Assembly: GCF_014534655.1 (NCBI RefSeq)
Contig: NZ_JACVVD010000005.1
Location: 186,001 to 250,000 of the forward strand
DNA: 64,000 bases
Origin: Paenibacillus sedimenti
Lineage (GTDB): Bacteria > Bacillota > Bacilli > Paenibacillales > NBRC-103111
Reading direction: 5' to 3'
The notes under the pieces: model-generated
Seen by the model: only the letters and a program-made list of their open reading frames with translations
Told to the model about the DNA's origin: nothing
The model's database searches: none
Position numbers and translations under genes: made by a program
Part shown: in pieces, positions 1 through 10,190 of the stretch
Layout of the letters: each line of letters begins with the position of its first letter
Position numbering within the stretch: position 1 is the stretch's first letter

Positions 1-621
1 TTCCTGAGAGGAAAAGTTGCGCATCGCGAAAGCGAGTATGCGGTTTTGGACGTTCATGGCGTGGGTTATCGCGTGTTTTGCCCGAATCCCTATGCGTTGT
101 CACATAAAGATGGCGAGGATGTTACGCTGTACATCCATTATCATGTAAGGGAAGATGCGCACTTATTATTCGGTTTTATGAGTCGTGACGAGCAGTCGCT
201 GTTCCGTCTGCTGCTAGACGTGACTGGTATCGGGCCAAAGGTGGCGCTTGGCATTCTTGCCGCCGGCGGAAGGCCGGAAGCCGTGGTAGCGGCGATTAGC
301 CAGGAGAATTTGGCTTTCTTGACGAAGCTGCCGGGAATCGGGAAGAAAACGGCGCAGCGGATTATTCTGGATCTGAAGGACAAGCTGGGTTCCGTAAGCT
401 TGTCGAGTCCGGAGGCGGCCGTGGCGATGAGTATCGTAGGCTCCGTGCAGATCGGCGATGGCGGAAGCGCATGGGCGGAAGCGAAAGAAGCGCTGATGTC
501 GCTCGGCTATACGGAAGCGGAAACCGATCGCGCATGGCTTCAAGTGAAGCCGAAAGCCGGACCTTCGGATTCCGTTGATGTGCTGATGAAGCTTGCGCTG
601 CAGGCTTTGTATACGATGTAG
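1..621 (+). CDS. ruvA: Holliday junction branch migration protein RuvA (5' partial)
   Basis: RuvA tetramers bind the four-way Holliday junction and recruit RuvB rings for branch migration in recombinational repair. The reading frame is open from base 1 (FLRGKVAHRESEYAV...), so the true start lies a few codons before the window; an internal TTG at 46 is not the start. The N-terminal OB-fold region is followed by two helix-hairpin-helix motifs (LLLDVTGIGPKVALGIL and LTKLPGIGKKTAQRI) and, after a variable linker, the small C-terminal three-helix domain that contacts RuvB (EAKEALMSLGYTEAE). About 206 residues are present, close to the usual full length of about 200. ruvB follows after 21 bp, the standard ruvAB pairing. 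Confidence 0.97.
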   Translation, partial: FLRGKVAHRESEYAVLDVHGVGYRVFCPNPYALSHKDGEDVTLYIHYHVREDAHLLFGFMSRDEQSLFRLLLDVTGIGPKVALGILAAGGRPEAVVAAISQENLAFLTKLPGIGKKTAQRIILDLKDKLGSVSLSSPEAAVAMSIVGSVQIGDGGSAWAEAKEALMSLGYTEAETDRAWLQVKPKAGPSDSVDVLMKLALQALYTM

Positions 622-642
622 GTTCCAAGAGGAGGTAACACC

Positions 643-1650
643 ATGGATAATGACCGAATTATTTCGGCTAACTTGATGATGGAGGATACAGCGATCGAAT
701 ACAGCCTGCGTCCCCGTTATTTGGCCGAATATATCGGCCAGAAGCAGGCAAAGGAGAACCTGAAGGTCTATATCGAAGCGGCCAAAATGCGCAAGGAAGC
801 GCTCGACCACGTGCTGCTCTACGGACCGCCTGGGCTCGGTAAAACGACGTTGTCGAACATCATCGCCAATGAGCTTGGCGTGAATATACGAACAACCTCC
901 GGTCCTGCTATTGAGAGACCGGGGGATCTGGCTGCCATCCTGACGAATTTGCAGGAGGGCGACGTGCTCTTCATCGACGAGATTCACCGTCTCCACCGTA
1001 CGGTGGAAGAGGTACTGTATCCGGCGATGGAGGATTATGCCCTTGACATTATCATCGGCAAGGGGCCGAGCGCACGCTCGGTACGTCTGGACTTGCCGGC
1101 TTTCACGCTGGTCGGCGCGACGACGCGTGTCGGCCTGCTGTCGGCGCCGCTGCGCGACCGCTTTGGCGTCGTCAGCCGGCTGGAGTTCTATACGGTGGAC
1201 GAGCTCACCTATATCGTCAGCCGGACGGCCGACATCCTGCAGGTCGGCATCATCGGCGAAGCCGCACGCGAGATCGGCATGCGCTCGCGCGGAACGCCGC
1301 GAATCGCGAACCGCTTGCTGAAGCGGGTGCGCGATTTCGCGCAGGTCAAGGGTGATGGCATTATCACCCTCGACATCGCCAAGACCGCGCTGAAGCTCAT
1401 CCAGGTCGATGATCTCGGCCTCGATGAGATCGACCATAAGATGCTGCGCGCGATTATTCAGAGTTTCCAGGGCGGTCCTGTCGGCCTGGAAACAATCGCA
1501 GCGACGATCGGGGAAGAGAGTCAGACGATCGAGGATGTCTACGAGCCTTATTTGCTGCAAATCGGCTTTTTGCAGCGAACCCCGCGCGGCCGTATAGTAA
1601 CGCCGCTGGCTTACCAGCATCTCGGCTTGCCGATGCCGGAACCGAAATAA
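643..1650 (+). CDS. ruvB: Holliday junction branch migration helicase RuvB
   Basis: Hexameric AAA+ motor that pumps DNA through the RuvA-bound Holliday junction. The 335-residue length is normal. The Walker A site is GPPGLGKTT near residue 62 and Walker B is LFIDEIHRL near residue 110. Sensor 1 (GATTRVG) and the arginine-finger region (LRDRFG) follow, then a winged-helix C-terminal domain ([19 protein letters not shown]). A strong GAGG Shine-Dalgarno lies upstream of the ATG at 643. It is cotranscribed with ruvA, and a clear terminator follows. Confidence 0.98.
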   Translation: MDNDRIISANLMMEDTAIEYSLRPRYLAEYIGQKQAKENLKVYIEAAKMRKEALDHVLLYGPPGLGKTTLSNIIANELGVNIRTTSGPAIERPGDLAAILTNLQEGDVLFIDEIHRLHRTVEEVLYPAMEDYALDIIIGKGPSARSVRLDLPAFTLVGATTRVGLLSAPLRDRFGVVSRLEFYTVDELTYIVSRTADILQVGIIGEAAREIGMRSRGTPRIANRLLKRVRDFAQVKGDGIITLDIAKTALKLIQVDDLGLDEIDHKMLRAIIQSFQGGPVGLETIAATIGEESQTIEDVYEPYLLQIGFLQRTPRGRIVTPLAYQHLGLPMPEPK

Positions 1651-1655
1651 TACGA

Positions 1656-1693
1656 CTCTTGCCTCTGCTGAAAGGCGGCAAGAGATTTTTTTT
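1656..1693 (+). terminator. Rho-independent terminator after ruvB
   Basis: An 8-bp stem, CTCTTGCC (1656-1663) with GGCAAGAG (1677-1684), is followed by a T-rich tract to 1693. It closes the ruvAB unit before the SpoIID-like gene. Confidence 0.85.
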
Positions 1694-1840
1694 GCCAAAC
1701 TAAGCGGTCGATTTTCTTTGCAAAAGTACATATCGACTGTTCATTTTTTTTGTTTGTTATTGCTCTACTAAACAAAACTTCTTGACGTTCGTAGAGTCTA
1801 ACTTACTAGAAACCCAGCGAAAGAAAGGAATTTTTGTCGA

Positions 1841-4027
1841 ATGAGATGGAGCAAGCTGCTTAACCTTAAGACTGTCGTACTGATGACAACGACGGTTATG
1901 ACTCTTGGAATATATCCCGTCCTTCAGAAGGAAGTACATGCGGATGGTGTCCCACATTCAGATCTGATTCGCGTGGCCATTTTCATAGATTCCAATAAAT
2001 ACAGTTTAGTAGAACCTGTTGTGACCTTGTCCTCTGCCAGTGGGCTGGAGATTGGAGTTCGCGGTTCCGGAACAGAAATATCTGCCAAAACATGGGTATC
2101 CACCACCGATGCTTCAGCCATTCGTGTTTCGTTAGATCAATACAGCGTATTGATGTTAGAAACAGCAGATTTCACGGCAGCTAAGGCATTACATACGAAA
2201 TTGGCGACGATGCAAGCGGACGGCTATGTGCTTAGCCGAGTGAAGCAAGGAAGAACCGTGTACCAGGTGTTCTACGGCAGTTTTCCAACAAAAGAGGCGG
2301 CGGAGGGTGCTAAGCTGCAGGCGCTAAAAGACAGCACAATCGCCGCTTTAACCAAGTCAGCTTTGCCGGTTTTGACCGGACCGCTGCATTGGAGCGCGGG
2401 AATCTATGCTACCGAGGCGGCTGCCATTCAACAGGTTGGCGTTTACGGGCAAGCAGGATTGAACGCAGACGTGGTCTTGCAGGAAGATGCGAGCGGCAAT
2501 CTCGTTTACGGCGTCTGGGTCGGCAGCGAAGCGACTGCAGAACAATTGGGCGTTGTCAAAGAGCAAGCGCTGAAAGCGGCACCGAATGTCCCCTTGCAAT
2601 CCGCTAATGTGCAAGCTTCCTATTTGTTGCGCCGAGCGGATGTAACAGCTTCAAGCAACGGAACCGTTTCGGTTCCCCACTTTGCAGGAGGGATAGCAGC
2701 ACAGAAGACATGGATTCATCCGAAAGGTGTCGGGATAACCGTCAAAGAACGAGCAGAGCGCAGCTATCGCGGCGACATGGAAGTAAGTGCTTTTCATGAT
2801 AAGCTGGCACTTATTAATGAACTTCCGCTTGAACAATATTTATACGCCGTCGTTGGCTCCGAGCTCAATTCTGGCTGGCCAGCGGAAGCCCTGAAGGCAC
2901 AGGTTGTTGCTGCCCGCACCTACGCGCTCAAACAGGGAAATAAATATGAGATCGCACAAGTAACGGATTCGACCATGGATCAAGCTTATTACGGTATGCA
3001 GCGAGAGTTTGCAGCCGGTATTCAAGCCGTTGAAGCGACGAGGAGCGAAGTGCTGACCGATAAAAACGGACTGATCACACCCGTTTTTTCATCCAATGCT
3101 GGCGGCATGACAGCCGATCCCTCCGAGGTATGGGGGAATCCGGCTGCCTACTTACGCAGTGTGCCAAGCCCGGATGACGGCGCCGAAAAAGGAAAAGCCA
3201 CCTGGTATCGCGTCCAGCTGGACGACGGCAGAGCCGCATATGTCCACTCCATGTATTTGAAGGATACGGGAGCCAAAAACAAGGAGGGCGCTGCTTACTA
3301 CGAAGCAACCGAAACCGGTGTGAATGTACGTTTGGCTCCGTATGTGGACAATTCCGCCAATCCTTCCATCTACCAGTTGACCGTTAAAGAGCGAGTGGTC
3401 ATTCTTGGACAGGAAAAGGAATCCAACGCATTTTCTTGGGTACGGGGACCTTACAGTGCCGATGAGATCAAAAGCAAGCTGGCTGCGGCAGGCGTTGCGA
3501 TAAGCGGCGACTTGCATTCATTGGAAATTTCAAAACGCGGCCCGTCCGGAAGAGTAACGGAGCTTAAAGCAAACGGTTCAGTCGTTAAGGTGCAATATCC
3601 GGATGCGCTGCGCAGTGTCCTTGGAGGACTTCCCAGTACCCGGTTTGAAATTGAACAAGCGGGAAGTTATACTGGTAGTACTCCTAAAGCTGCCGGCCTG
3701 GCTATTGCAGGAGCGGGTGGAACAGGGGGCAGTAACGATACTTCGGATTCGGTCTATGTGCTATCAGGCGGACAGTCGCAACCGGTGGCTATTAAGAAAA
3801 CCGATGTAACGTCTCTTGGCTCGTCCGGTTCATCATCATCTAACGCTGGGCCACAGGCTCCTAGTACAGGGGCCGTCCAAGGCAAGCAGTTCATTTTCAG
3901 GGGAACAGGATTCGGACACGGTCTCGGCATGTCACAATGGGGAGCCAGAGGCTATGCGGAACTCGGGTATAATTATCAGAAAATACTTCAGACTTATTAC
4001 GCTGGAGTCAACATAACTAAGGAATGA
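1841..4027 (+). CDS. SpoIID/LytB domain-containing cell-wall protein with SPOR-like and SH3-like regions
   Basis: Predicted secreted or membrane-anchored peptidoglycan-processing protein of the SpoIID/LytB family (lytic transglycosylase-type activity in SpoIID). Residues 1-35 form a signal-like segment (basic start, hydrophobic VVLMTTTVMTLGIYPVL). Two SPOR-like peptidoglycan-binding stretches follow, roughly residues 100-170 and 182-255. The SpoIID fold begins near residue 285; GSELNSGWPAEALKAQVVAA near residue 340 carries the conserved Glu and the AARTYAL helix. A bacterial SH3-like region (WYRVQLDDGRAAYVHS) seems inserted before the C-terminal SpoIID signature GFGHGLGMSQWGARGYA. At 728 residues it is about twice the size of classical SpoIID, and it is not the spoIID of the engulfment locus. 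The ATG at 1841 has AAAGGA upstream. queA starts immediately after its stop, so the two are probably cotranscribed. Confidence 0.88.
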   Translation: MRWSKLLNLKTVVLMTTTVMTLGIYPVLQKEVHADGVPHSDLIRVAIFIDSNKYSLVEPVVTLSSASGLEIGVRGSGTEISAKTWVSTTDASAIRVSLDQYSVLMLETADFTAAKALHTKLATMQADGYVLSRVKQGRTVYQVFYGSFPTKEAAEGAKLQALKDSTIAALTKSALPVLTGPLHWSAGIYATEAAAIQQVGVYGQAGLNADVVLQEDASGNLVYGVWVGSEATAEQLGVVKEQALKAAPNVPLQSANVQASYLLRRADVTASSNGTVSVPHFAGGIAAQKTWIHPKGVGITVKERAERSYRGDMEVSAFHDKLALINELPLEQYLYAVVGSELNSGWPAEALKAQVVAARTYALKQGNKYEIAQVTDSTMDQAYYGMQREFAAGIQAVEATRSEVLTDKNGLITPVFSSNAGGMTADPSEVWGNPAAYLRSVPSPDDGAEKGKATWYRVQLDDGRAAYVHSMYLKDTGAKNKEGAAYYEATETGVNVRLAPYVDNSANPSIYQLTVKERVVILGQEKESNAFSWVRGPYSADEIKSKLAAAGVAISGDLHSLEISKRGPSGRVTELKANGSVVKVQYPDALRSVLGGLPSTRFEIEQAGSYTGSTPKAAGLAIAGAGGTGGSNDTSDSVYVLSGGQSQPVAIKKTDVTSLGSSGSSSSNAGPQAPSTGAVQGKQFIFRGTGFGHGLGMSQWGARGYAELGYNYQKILQTYYAGVNITKE

Positions 4028-5089
4028 ATGCGCATAATGGATGTACAAGCTTTTGATTTTGAACTTCCCGACTCATTAATTGCCCAGACGCCTTTGCTGG
4101 ATCGCACGGCGTCCAGGCTGCTTACGTTAAATAAACAAACGGGTGCGATCACCCACCAGAAGTTTGAACAATTGGCTGATTATCTGGAAGCCGGGGATTT
4201 ACTCGTCATGAATGATACGCGAGTCATTCCAGCCCGGCTTTTTGGTATGAAAAAAGATACGGGCGCCAAGGTCGAAATATTGCTTCTGAAGCCTCTTGGC
4301 GAAGACCGGTGGGAAGCGCTGGTAAAACCGGGCAAGCGAATGAAACAAGGGGCGGTTGTTGTATTCGGAGTCGAAGCCGCGATAGATGCTGAACCATTGC
4401 TGACAGCAGAAGTGTTGGAGGAAGGCGAGATGGGTGCCCGTACGCTTCGGTTCAGCTACAGCGGTATCTTCAATGAAATTTTGGACAAGCTGGGAACAAT
4501 GCCCCTCCCGCCGTATATCAAGGAGCAGCTGCCTGAGAAGGAACGCTATCAAACCGTGTATGCGAAGCATGAAGGGTCCGCGGCTGCACCAACCGCTGGA
4601 CTGCACTTTACCGAAGCCTACTTGGAGCTTCTCCGCGCCAAGGGCGTCCAAATTGCTTTTGTAACTCTGCATGTAGGATTAGGCACTTTTCGTCCAGTCT
4701 CGGTGAACAAGGTCGAGGAGCATCAGATGCATGCGGAATATTACGAGCTGTCACCGGAAACCGCTGCGCTCATTCATGCAACCAAAGCTAAAGGCAAGCG
4801 TGTTGTAGCTGTCGGCACTACATCAGCACGGACGCTGGAAACGGCAGCCCAGCTCAGCAACGGTGCCGAAATTCATCCCTCTTCAGGCTGGACCAGCATT
4901 TTCATTTACCCTGGATATTCGTTTCAAGCGGTTGACGCATTGCTTACGAATTTCCATCTGCCCAAATCGACGCTGCTGATGTTAATCAGCGCCTTAGCCG
5001 GCAAAGAGCATGTGATGGAAGCGTATCGGCAAGCGGTCAAAGAGGAGTATCGGTTCTTCAGCTTTGGCGATGCTATGTTTATTTATTAG
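4028..5089 (+). CDS. queA: S-adenosylmethionine:tRNA ribosyltransferase-isomerase QueA
   Basis: Transfers and isomerises the ribosyl group of SAM onto 7-aminomethyl-7-deazaguanine in tRNA to give epoxyqueuosine. Its 353 residues match the family. Recognisable blocks are [23 protein letters not shown] at the N-terminus, [14 protein letters not shown], the signature [24 protein letters not shown] and [18 protein letters not shown]. The ATG at 4028 abuts the previous gene's stop and has AAGGA 4 bp upstream; an in-frame ATG at 4037 is an alternative. It lies directly before tgt, its pathway partner. Confidence 0.98.
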   Translation: MRIMDVQAFDFELPDSLIAQTPLLDRTASRLLTLNKQTGAITHQKFEQLADYLEAGDLLVMNDTRVIPARLFGMKKDTGAKVEILLLKPLGEDRWEALVKPGKRMKQGAVVVFGVEAAIDAEPLLTAEVLEEGEMGARTLRFSYSGIFNEILDKLGTMPLPPYIKEQLPEKERYQTVYAKHEGSAAAPTAGLHFTEAYLELLRAKGVQIAFVTLHVGLGTFRPVSVNKVEEHQMHAEYYELSPETAALIHATKAKGKRVVAVGTTSARTLETAAQLSNGAEIHPSSGWTSIFIYPGYSFQAVDALLTNFHLPKSTLLMLISALAGKEHVMEAYRQAVKEEYRFFSFGDAMFIY

Positions 5090-5094
5090 AATAG

Positions 5095-6246
<1,152 letters not shown>

Positions 6247-6261
6247 GAAAGGAGGATACCC

Positions 6262-6576
6262 ATGTTTCTATTGGCTGAAACTGCGCAAACGAACCAAGGC
6301 GCGCTAGGATATTTGTATACATACGGGCCGCTAGTGCTCATGTTTGTAGTGCTTTACTTCTTACTTATTCGTCCACAGCAAAAAAGACAAAAAACCCGCA
6401 ATCAAATGCTTGGGGCGCTGAAAAAAGGGGACAAGGTCGTTACCATCGGTGGACTTCATGGCACGATCATGGAAATCACGGACGACACTTGCGTTCTTCG
6501 CGTCAACGATGCGACGAAAATGACGTTTGATCGTTCCGCAATCAACTCCGTCACTCAGAGTGCGGCTAAGGAATAA
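6262..6576 (+). CDS. yajC: preprotein translocase accessory subunit YajC
   Basis: Small single-pass membrane protein associated with the SecDF complex. One transmembrane helix (residues 20-38, GPLVLMFVVLYFLLIRP) is followed by the conserved cytoplasmic motif QKKRQKTRNQML ... GDKVVTIGGLHGTI. The 104-residue length is typical. Its Shine-Dalgarno AAAGGAGGA is near consensus. It is the last gene of the queA-tgt unit, and a bidirectional terminator follows. Confidence 0.96.
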   Translation: MFLLAETAQTNQGALGYLYTYGPLVLMFVVLYFLLIRPQQKRQKTRNQMLGALKKGDKVVTIGGLHGTIMEITDDTCVLRVNDATKMTFDRSAINSVTQSAAKE

Positions 6577-6592
6577 TTCCGGAAAATACAAC

Positions 6593-6631
6593 AAAAAGCG
6601 AGATCCTACATTCAGGTTCTCGCTTTTTGTT
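6593..6631. terminator. Bidirectional terminator between yajC and the PAP2 gene
   Basis: An 11-bp perfect stem, AAAAAGCGAGA (6593-6603) with TCTCGCTTTTT (6618-6628), has A/T tracts on both sides. It serves the convergent yajC (+) and PAP2 (-) genes. Confidence 0.88.
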
Positions 6632-6641
6632 TGGCATTTCA

Positions 6642-7478
6642 TTAGTATTCGTTTTTCTTTAACCGTTGAAGCAGCGCTCGCTCGCCAAGCACCAAACGGC
6701 CTTCGGCAATTCGAAGAGCAAGTCTCGCCGCCACGACGCCAAGTACAATGCCTGCACACATATCCGACAACCAATGAATGCCGAGATAGAAGATTGTAAA
6801 GATAATGAATGCCGCTGAGCAAGGTACGAAAATTTTCCAAAACGTGTTCCTGCTTTTCACCGCGATAACGGCCATGGATACCGAAATCGAGGTATGCAAG
6901 CTTGGGAAGCAATTATCCAAACCGGACAGAGGACGATAGTCCCGCTCGAACGTCGGGAATACATCCAGGATAAGAAGTTTCACATTCGGATGGAACGACC
7001 ACACCTCGTTAACCGGAAAAAACAGATAGAACGGTATGGCGATCATATAATTGAACATTAACGCATAGCAGATGGCATAGAAAAGCTTGTAGTTTTTCTG
7101 GTACGTATAGAGCCCGATAGAAGCAATCATGATGGCTGGAAAAACAACGACATAAAAATAACTGCTGACAAAAGTCAAAATGTCTTGATGAAAAAAGTGC
7201 TGGATCGATGCAACGAAGTTGCCTTCAATGCGATAAATGGATTTTGTAAAATCAGCTTTATAATCCATTCCTTTTTCAATCCACATCTCCACTTTGTTAA
7301 AGAACAGAATGGTGATCAGGGCTACGAAATGAAATAGGTACTTACGTGAAGTGAAAATCTCTTGAACAAAGTTTCCGGCTATAGCAAACGGATTGGCGCG
7401 TGTCGCTAACATAAGGAAAGCGAAGATGGTAATGACGATATAAACGGTTGCATGCGTCATGGACCCAAAGGGACTCAT
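6642..7478 (-). CDS. PAP2-superfamily (inositolphosphotransferase-like) integral membrane protein
   Basis: Multi-pass membrane protein (278 residues, about six hydrophobic helices) with a C-terminal PAP2 acid-phosphatase fold. Visible motifs are CFPSLHTS near residue 193 (variant of the PSGH motif) and YLGIHWLSDMCAGIVLG near residue 237 (HxxxD catalytic motif). The arrangement resembles the AUR1/PAP2_3 branch that moves or removes phosphate-linked head groups on lipids. The substrate cannot be inferred. It is transcribed opposite to yajC and shares its terminator. Confidence 0.82.
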   Translation of the reverse strand: MSPFGSMTHATVYIVITIFAFLMLATRANPFAIAGNFVQEIFTSRKYLFHFVALITILFFNKVEMWIEKGMDYKADFTKSIYRIEGNFVASIQHFFHQDILTFVSSYFYVVVFPAIMIASIGLYTYQKNYKLFYAICYALMFNYMIAIPFYLFFPVNEVWSFHPNVKLLILDVFPTFERDYRPLSGLDNCFPSLHTSISVSMAVIAVKSRNTFWKIFVPCSAAFIIFTIFYLGIHWLSDMCAGIVLGVVAARLALRIAEGRLVLGERALLQRLKKNEY

Positions 7479-7573
7479 GGTGTTTTCCCCCTAAAAATGG
7501 AAATGAGATGCGTCAAGAACTATGACATTATATCACATTCGGAGGGGGAAGGTGATATTTTCACGGAAACGTC

Positions 7574-7969
7574 TTATTTGCGCGTATTCACGCCAAGCAT
7601 GCCGCCCAGTGCGCCGGATACGAATAAAATGGCTAGAAGCTGAAGAGATTGCAAGTTGAGTCCGGCATCAAAAGCGAGGAAACCTACCAAGAAAATAAGG
7701 ACAAAGTATACGATGCCAAGCATTCCACCGTAGTACCAGCCTCTACTGCCTGCTCGTTTGCCGGCCACCCAACCGCCAATAAACAACGAGGCGGCGTGAA
7801 TGATCGTTGTCAGGGAATGCAAAGAACTCTCTTGCGTGCTTGTAAGCAATAAAAATAAAGATGTCACTAGTGTACCGATTGTCATGATGATTAATGAATA
7901 TACAAGTCCGGAAAATAATGGAGATGTAATTCGAACCTGAGTGACCGTTTTCATAGGGTTCATAGGCAC
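7574..7969 (-). CDS. TIGR04086-family (YrzE-like) membrane protein
   Basis: 131 residues with four predicted transmembrane helices and glycine-rich turns (FIGGWVAGKRAGSRGWYYGG, GALGGMLGVN). This matches the TIGR04086/YrzE family, which sits beside yajC and the DUF421 gene yrbG in Bacillales. The function is not known. Here the gene is inverted relative to yajC. It is divergent from the permease gene starting at 8061, with about 90 bp between them. Confidence 0.8.
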   Translation of the reverse strand: MPMNPMKTVTQVRITSPLFSGLVYSLIIMTIGTLVTSLFLLLTSTQESSLHSLTTIIHAASLFIGGWVAGKRAGSRGWYYGGMLGIVYFVLIFLVGFLAFDAGLNLQSLQLLAILFVSGALGGMLGVNTRK

Positions 7970-8060
7970 CTTTCCTTTCTTATATTCGATGTTTCCGTTA
8001 TCATCATTGTATGGCCAAGCACATAGAATTAGTACAGACTGTTTGAAGGGAAGTGAGTAA

Positions 8061-9401
8061 ATGACAGAGTTTTCTCAAGGGCCGGTAATGTGGCAAGCAA
8101 TTTTGGGCATTCTTATTTTTGCAGCTGCCTATGTAAGTTTGTTAGTAGAAAAATGGAACCGGAATTATACCGTCTTAGGCGGTGCATTGCTGATGGTTCT
8201 GCTGGGAATCGTCCCTATAGGAAAAGCCGTCTCCACTTATGCCAACTGGCATGCACTTATCCTCATCGCAAGCTTATTCATCATCTCGGGGATTTTCCAG
8301 AAAACCGGACTTATCGCCTATTCGACAAGTGCGATCATTCACAAATTCCGGCTTCAACCATTTACGATAATACTAGGTTTGTCTGTTCTTGCTGCGGTAA
8401 CTTCAGCATTGCTGGATGCTTTGCTGGCCGTTGCCGTTATTGTTCCTGTTGTATTAAAAATCACGAAGATGATGAAGCTATCCCCCGTTCCGTTCCTAAT
8501 CTCGATTGTAATTTCCGCAAACATCGGCGGAGCGGCAACGGTTTTGGGGAATATACCGAATCGTATGGTCGGTGCTGTCGAGCCTTTAACGATGGGGCAA
8601 TTTCTCATTGCTCTTGCACCGCTAGCGTTGATTATGCTTGGTATTGTGTATATGGGGCTGTGGCTCTTCTATGGAAAAAGAATGATTGTGGCTGAGACAT
8701 ACAAACGAGAACCCCTAAACTTCCAGCCATCTTCATATTTGGCAACGGATCGAACTTTACTGATTGGCGGAAGTGCGGTCGCTGCAGTTACATTGGTTGC
8801 ATTTGTACTGCAAGGCATACTTGGCTGGAAAGCTTCTTATATAGGTGCGGGCGGAGCTGTAGCCCTGATGATAGTGGATTACAAAGAGATCGTTCGTATT
8901 ATGAAAGGAAAAGACTATCGCTCTGTACTGCAAGGAGTCATGGACTCACAGATTGTATTCTTCTTTGGTTTATTTATTATGGCAGGAGGACTTGCTCATG
9001 CTGGGATTAGCGGCTTTATAGCTGCGAGGGGGCTTGAAATCAGTCAAGGCAGCGTTACATTCCTATCGATGCTGGTGCTGTGGCTGACAAGTTTCGGATC
9101 GGCCATGATGGACAACATTCCTTATGTGGCAGCCATGATACCTGTTATTGATCACGCTGGTGAAATGCTGTCAGGTGTAAATAATGTTCCGGTAACACCA
9201 CTCTGGTGGTCGTTATTGATTGGTGCCGCGATAGGAAGCAGTGCAACATTATTAGGTTCCATAGCAGGTATGTTCACAGCAGGTCTTGCGGAGCAGGATG
9301 GAATTAGATTTTCGCAAAGGGATTATTTCATCGTCGCAGCGCCGCTTTCACTCGTGCTCCTCATTGTATCAACGATCTATATCAACGTATTTTTGCTTTA
9401 A
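8061..9401 (+). CDS. ArsB/NhaD-type ion permease (SLC13/ion transporter superfamily)
   Basis: 446-residue polytopic membrane protein with about eleven helices. Motifs typical of ArsB/NhaD and P-protein permeases are present: AVTSALLDALLAVAVIVPVVL, ISANIGGAATVLGNIPNRMVG, a second half with SFGSAMMDNIPYVAAMIPVI, and IGAAIGSSATLLGSIAGM. The two inverted halves, each with an N/D-rich re-entrant signature, are characteristic. The transported ion could be Na+/H+, arsenite or a carboxylate and cannot be fixed from sequence. A GAAGGGAAGTGAG Shine-Dalgarno precedes the ATG. It stands as a single gene. Confidence 0.85.
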   Translation: MTEFSQGPVMWQAILGILIFAAAYVSLLVEKWNRNYTVLGGALLMVLLGIVPIGKAVSTYANWHALILIASLFIISGIFQKTGLIAYSTSAIIHKFRLQPFTIILGLSVLAAVTSALLDALLAVAVIVPVVLKITKMMKLSPVPFLISIVISANIGGAATVLGNIPNRMVGAVEPLTMGQFLIALAPLALIMLGIVYMGLWLFYGKRMIVAETYKREPLNFQPSSYLATDRTLLIGGSAVAAVTLVAFVLQGILGWKASYIGAGGAVALMIVDYKEIVRIMKGKDYRSVLQGVMDSQIVFFFGLFIMAGGLAHAGISGFIAARGLEISQGSVTFLSMLVLWLTSFGSAMMDNIPYVAAMIPVIDHAGEMLSGVNNVPVTPLWWSLLIGAAIGSSATLLGSIAGMFTAGLAEQDGIRFSQRDYFIVAAPLSLVLLIVSTIYINVFLL

Positions 9402-9506
9402 TTGCCAACAATTGAATACCTAAAATCTGCATGACGAAGTACACCAGCGGTCAGAATACCATTGAACTCCGGTAAGCACTAAGCTTAAGATAGGGAGGCT
9501 CAATCG

Positions 9507-10187
9507 ATGGATATTCTGACCATTTTTTTACGTACCGTGCTAATCTATTTCGTCGTATTTCTTATGCTGCGTATTATGGGGAAGCGGGAAATCGGCAAGC
9601 TTTCGCTGTTTGATTTGGTTATATCAATCATGATCGCCGAAATTGCAGTTTTCGTTCTTGAAGATTCCCGGAAACCGCTGATGGATGGGCTTGTTCCAAT
9701 GGCAACGCTTGTGCTGATCCAGGTTGTGATCGCTTTTATTACCTTGAAGAGCAGATCGCTTAGAGTTCTTTTCGATGGGAAGCCAAGCGTGTTAATTTCG
9801 AATGGGGCGATCAATCGTGAGGAAATGAAGAAACATCGTTACAATCTGGATGATTTGATGCTGCAGCTTAGACAGAACAAGATAATGAATGTGGCTGATG
9901 TTGAATTTGCCGTGTTGGAGCCTTCGGGTAAGCTTAGCGTCGTGGAAAAAGAATTAAAAGAGGCAGCTGTTGCCGATGACGGGGGGAAAGGAACGATCCG
10001 ATTCGAAGGCCTTCCGCTGCCTCTTATTATGGACGGGAAAGTACAGGATGAGAATCTCGAAAAAATCGGCAAAACACGGTTCTGGCTCAAAAATCAACTT
10101 CAAGCTAAAGGAGCCAAAGACTTCAAAGAAGTGTTTTATTGTTCGATTGATCACCGCGGCCGATTGTTCTTAGACCGGAAAAGATAA
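9507..10187 (+). CDS. DUF421 / YetF-like membrane protein (YrbG position)
   Basis: 226 residues. Three N-terminal transmembrane helices (ILTIFLRTVLIYFVVFLMLR, LFDLVISIMIAEIAVFVL, PMATLVLIQVVIAFITL) are followed by the soluble DUF421 domain with the hallmark KPSVLISNGAIN and LDDLMLQLRQ. Position next to spoVB matches B. subtilis yrbG. YetF-type proteins are linked to spore germination and envelope function, but the biochemical role is unknown. Shine-Dalgarno AGGGAGG precedes the start. It converges on spoVB with 3 bp between stop codons. Confidence 0.88.
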   Translation: MDILTIFLRTVLIYFVVFLMLRIMGKREIGKLSLFDLVISIMIAEIAVFVLEDSRKPLMDGLVPMATLVLIQVVIAFITLKSRSLRVLFDGKPSVLISNGAINREEMKKHRYNLDDLMLQLRQNKIMNVADVEFAVLEPSGKLSVVEKELKEAAVADDGGKGTIRFEGLPLPLIMDGKVQDENLEKIGKTRFWLKNQLQAKGAKDFKEVFYCSIDHRGRLFLDRKR

Positions 10188-10190
10188 TCG

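Noticed and set aside
214..1731. 505-codon minus-strand open frame opposite ruvA-ruvB
   Set aside because: It is the antisense shadow of two certain genes, with no ribosome site and an Arg/His/Gln-rich product typical of reverse-frame translation.
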